Of a DNA stretch of 64,000 nt, positions 61,682 through 64,000 are shown piece after piece. Within the stretch, counting starts at the first letter, position 1. Each line of letters starts with the position of its first letter. The notes beneath the pieces are model-generated. The model had not been told where the DNA came from, searched no databases, and saw only the letters and a program-made list of their open reading frames with translations. Position numbers and translations under genes: made by a program. Origin of the DNA: CBFHMJ01 sp965656875 (GTDB lineage: Bacteria > Pseudomonadota > Gammaproteobacteria > Enterobacterales > Alteromonadaceae); NCBI GenBank assembly GCA_965656875.1, contig CBFHMJ010000026.1, positions 185,036 through 249,035 on the forward strand. Direction: 5' to 3'.

Positions 61682-62911
61682 TTGAGAGGGACGGTACATT
61701 GTTTGATCAGTGAAAAGGAAATAAGAGCACAACGTGGCAGTGTATCCACATTGGTTGATACTCGACTACCACGTTTGAAATTCAGATATCGTCAATCAGG
61801 TGGTTCGTGGTACTTAACTTTTCAGGCAGAAGGAAAGCAGCGCTGGCGAAAGCTGGCGAACTGGCCTGAAATTAGTCCGTCGGGTGCAAGACGTATCGCG
61901 TTAAAGCGGCTTGAAGATGTAGCTATTGACGCTAATGCTCGTATAAAAAACGCAGAATTTTACAGCGTTGGTGAATTGCTTCACTGGTACTGTGAGCGAG
62001 TTAACAATAATCGCCAACTCTCCAGGAATAGAAAATCAGGAATTTGTAGCCTGGTACGACGACATACAATACCCGTCATCGGTGATTTGGTTATTGGTGA
62101 TTTATCAAAGCAGGTTATTGATGAACGGTTATTGCAACCACTCCAAACAAAACTGGCGACCGGCACATGCAGACAGATATTTGGAATATTGAAACGTGCA
62201 TTTAGTCAGGCACATGGACTTGATTTAATCACACATAATCCAGTCGCATCTTATAACTTCACTACGTTTATCCAGGCCCCCATTCTGGCTAAACCGGGGA
62301 GGCTGAAAACAGAACAGGCTCCTCTTTTCTTAGCGGATCTAGTATCTGCGCCACCGGATTCCGTTTGTTTTGTATTGATGATCCTTTTGCATGGTTCGCG
62401 AATTGGTGAAACACGGCAAGCGCGTTGGCGGGATATCAGCTTTGAAAGTCGTATCTGGCGAATACCTGTTGAGCATATAAAAACCCGAAAAAAGATAGCC
62501 AGTGATCATGTTTTACCGCTTACTGATTTAGCCGTTAGTTTGTTACAGCAGGTGAAGGCTCGCCAAATTAAACGAAAATACATCGGCGAATTTATTTTTA
62601 ACAATAGGCATACCGGACGACCTCTTTCCAGTGTTCAAGCGAACACGTTGATTCAACAAGCTAGCCGTCGTCATTGGACAGCACATGACTTACGTAAGTT
62701 GTGTCGTTCGGCTTTACAGGAATTGAATGTTGACATGGTTGTTGCTGAAAGAGTGATTAATCATTCGTTGGGGATCATGCAGGAAACTTACAATCACGGT
62801 CGATTATCTGGATTGATGTTAGACGCTTTGACACGTTATCACAGTTGGTTGATAGAGCGTGATCACAATGGATTACTTAGCAAATATTGTATAGACAGCT
62901 CACCACATTAA
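61682..62911 (+). CDS. Second tyrosine recombinase, within the replication module
   Basis: 409 residues, start TTG with a strong AAGGAGG upstream. All core residues present: Arg240 (HGSRIGET), His335 and Arg338 (TAHDLRKL), His361 (INHSLG) and Tyr370 (ETYNHG). N-terminal DUF4102-like domain (GGSWYLTFQAEGKQRWRKLA). It lies nine bases after dnaB, hence within the early operon, not at a prophage end. It could act on phage DNA (dimer resolution, inversion) or be an inserted element. Confidence 0.9.
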   Translation: MRGTVHCLISEKEIRAQRGSVSTLVDTRLPRLKFRYRQSGGSWYLTFQAEGKQRWRKLANWPEISPSGARRIALKRLEDVAIDANARIKNAEFYSVGELLHWYCERVNNNRQLSRNRKSGICSLVRRHTIPVIGDLVIGDLSKQVIDERLLQPLQTKLATGTCRQIFGILKRAFSQAHGLDLITHNPVASYNFTTFIQAPILAKPGRLKTEQAPLFLADLVSAPPDSVCFVLMILLHGSRIGETRQARWRDISFESRIWRIPVEHIKTRKKIASDHVLPLTDLAVSLLQQVKARQIKRKYIGEFIFNNRHTGRPLSSVQANTLIQQASRRHWTAHDLRKLCRSALQELNVDMVVAERVINHSLGIMQETYNHGRLSGLMLDALTRYHSWLIERDHNGLLSKYCIDSSPH

Positions 62912-62982
62912 TTGGTTTGAATGGTTAGTACTGTGTGAGTTGAAGTGAATTTATAAGTTTGTAACAGGAGAAAATATCGGTG

Positions 62983-63507
62983 ATGGAATTGCAGGGAAAC
63001 TCAGTCGGAACGGTAGTATATCTGGCTGGACCTATGAGTGGAGTGGTTGATTATAATCGGCCTGCATTTAACGCGGTCTCAGCTCGATTGAATGAGGCTG
63101 GGTGCGTTGTGTTTAATCCGGCAGCTGAACCTGACGGACTGAGTGAGTTGGCCTACATGCAAATTGCAATGGCTCGGTTACCTCATGCAACTCAGGTGAT
63201 CTGTTTGCCAGGGTGGGAATTAAGCGAGGGGGCTAAAACAGAGGTTTCCTATGCTAAAAAGTTGGCTATACCTACTTTAAAACCTGATTATGCTTGCATG
63301 TTAAAGCATGCCAGGAAACAGATTGCCATGACACAAGAAGAAGCTGCTGATATATATGGAGTTTGTTTATCTCAGTATAAGTACTACGAAAATGGACACA
63401 CTAAGGTTACTTATGAAACAGCTAAAGCAATCATAGAGCAGGTATTTAATGTTGATATGAATGCAGCATTTACTTCGTGGGTAAGTGATGACAGTCCGCA
63501 ACATTAA
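62983..63507 (+). CDS. DUF4406 (nucleoside-deoxyribosyltransferase-like) domain fused to an HTH
   Basis: 174 residues. The N-terminal part has the DUF4406 signature YLAGPMSG near 13-20, NRPAFNAVSARLNEAGCVVF and a LPGWELSEGAKTEV-type loop. The C-terminal 65 residues form an XRE-like HTH (KQIAMTQEEAADIYGVCLSQ, YKYYENGHTKVTYETA). AGGAG precedes a GTG-ATG pair; the ATG is used. The fusion suggests a nucleotide-related ligand linked to DNA binding. Confidence 0.8.
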   Translation: MELQGNSVGTVVYLAGPMSGVVDYNRPAFNAVSARLNEAGCVVFNPAAEPDGLSELAYMQIAMARLPHATQVICLPGWELSEGAKTEVSYAKKLAIPTLKPDYACMLKHARKQIAMTQEEAADIYGVCLSQYKYYENGHTKVTYETAKAIIEQVFNVDMNAAFTSWVSDDSPQH

Positions 63508-63853
63508 AACGGCCCGCACTGAGTTGGCCATGTGGGGAGCATGGTGGCGGAGACGAGAACTTGATGGTTATGCTCGCCGTTCGTCAGTCGAGGCGGTAGC
63601 CGAGATTTGTCGGGTAGGTATTACAACACGATCTGATCGTCATTTATTTAACAGCAGCTCTATGATTCATGTGCCAGTTGACATTGAACAGATAACGCAG
63701 CGAGTGAACGAACTACCTCAGCAACAACGCATTGCTATTGTGGGTAAATATGTGAAGTCGATGAGTACACCGCAACTAACATCATGGGGTGAGTTCGGCA
63801 GTGATAGATTGACACGGTTGTTAGTGTTGAAAGGGGAGAGAGGGGTGGTTTGA
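63488..63853 (+). CDS. Q-like late antitermination protein
   Basis: 121 residues: LAMWGAWWRRRELDGYARRS ... MIHVPVDIEQITQRVNELPQ, then QQRIAIVGKYVKSM. The pattern matches phage antitermination Q-type proteins. It overlaps the DUF4406 gene by 20 bases. The promoter just downstream fits the pR' target of Q. Confidence 0.75.
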   Translation: MTVRNIKTARTELAMWGAWWRRRELDGYARRSSVEAVAEICRVGITTRSDRHLFNSSSMIHVPVDIEQITQRVNELPQQQRIAIVGKYVKSMSTPQLTSWGEFGSDRLTRLLVLKGERGVV

Positions 63854-63925
63854 GCCACGCTTGATGTAATTAAATGTACTAGTGTGATTACCAAGGGAAA
63901 CTGACGGTATAATTACCGAGCGACT

Positions 63926-63954
63926 TTGACATAGACACACTAACAGCCTATACC
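63926..63954 (+). promoter_or_regulatory. Probable phage late promoter
   Basis: TTGACA and TATACC with a 17-base spacer, 73 bases after the Q-like gene. A hairpin (CCCAAGTTGG ... CCGACTTGGG, 63953-63982) begins at the expected transcript start, possibly a pause or Q-loading element. The window ends here. Confidence 0.7.
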
Positions 63955-64000
63955 CAAGTTGGCAACTCAGGCCGACTTGGGAAGTATCTCTAATTTTGCC

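Overview
The window looks like chromosomal DNA of a gammaproteobacterium, probably a marine or free-living one. Supporting this are E. coli-like gene neighbourhoods (a yqjG/yhaK/yhaJ set, divergent metE/metR, gloB next to a yafS-type methyltransferase), TonB-dependent uptake, a BLUF photoreceptor and an MMPL/LolA-like/outer-membrane-barrel export operon. The species cannot be named from the sequence alone.

Layout. 1-6.0 kb: tyrosine-catabolism genes (a FAD monooxygenase cut by the window edge, and 4-hydroxyphenylpyruvate dioxygenase), then pirin (yhaK-like) and glutathionyl-hydroquinone reductase (yqjG) divergent from their likely LysR regulator (yhaJ-like). 6.1-8.4 kb: BLUF protein and a Kef-type cation/proton antiporter. 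8.4-12.7 kb: two genes that look like enzymes with their catalytic motifs removed, a Rossmann/FAD-type protein and a 936-residue relative of the type I restriction R subunit (HsdR). 13-21.3 kb: M14 peptidase, TonB receptor and a shortened penicillin-acylase homologue. 21.4-26.3 kb: metE/metR with MetR boxes, gloB and a methyltransferase. 26.5-32.8 kb: a REP-associated Y1 transposase (RAYT) surrounded by a palindromic repeat family in which 9-bp half-sites recur on a strict 20-bp period, also inside coding genes; next to it lies the MMPL exporter operon. 32.9-38 kb: VanZ-like, isoprenylcysteine-methyltransferase-like, CDGSH, LysE-type exporter, and an aldehyde dehydrogenase with a divergent AraC regulator. 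38-46.2 kb: a GMC oxidoreductase/hydrolase fusion, a DUF6765 protein, a 700-residue membrane protein that reads as a Cache sensor fused to a pentameric ligand-gated channel, an SDR and a DUF7661 protein.

46.2-64 kb is accessory DNA. First comes a two-gene operon (NdpA-like nucleoid protein plus a membrane-anchored partner), a decayed serine recombinase abutting a 3' fragment of tRNA-Val (an attachment-site scar), a roughly 249-bp tandem repeat carrying a 38-residue ORF and a terminator, and an XRE/ImmA-IrrE pair. From about 52.2 kb to the right edge lies a lambdoid-type prophage: integrase and excisionase, small early genes, a divergent repressor/Cro switch with an inserted Gly-rich-peptide/membrane-protein cassette, an adenine methyltransferase, an O-like initiator with internal iteron-like repeats, DnaB helicase, a second tyrosine recombinase, a DUF4406-HTH fusion, a Q-like antiterminator and a probable late promoter at the edge.

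The most novel items are the Cache-pLGIC fusion, the HsdR-like pseudoenzyme, the 20-bp-phased half-site family around the RAYT, the NdpA/membrane operon as a candidate defence module, and a recurrent hairpin-plus-leader element (CAACAAAAACACGA) before start codons of prophage genes on both strands.
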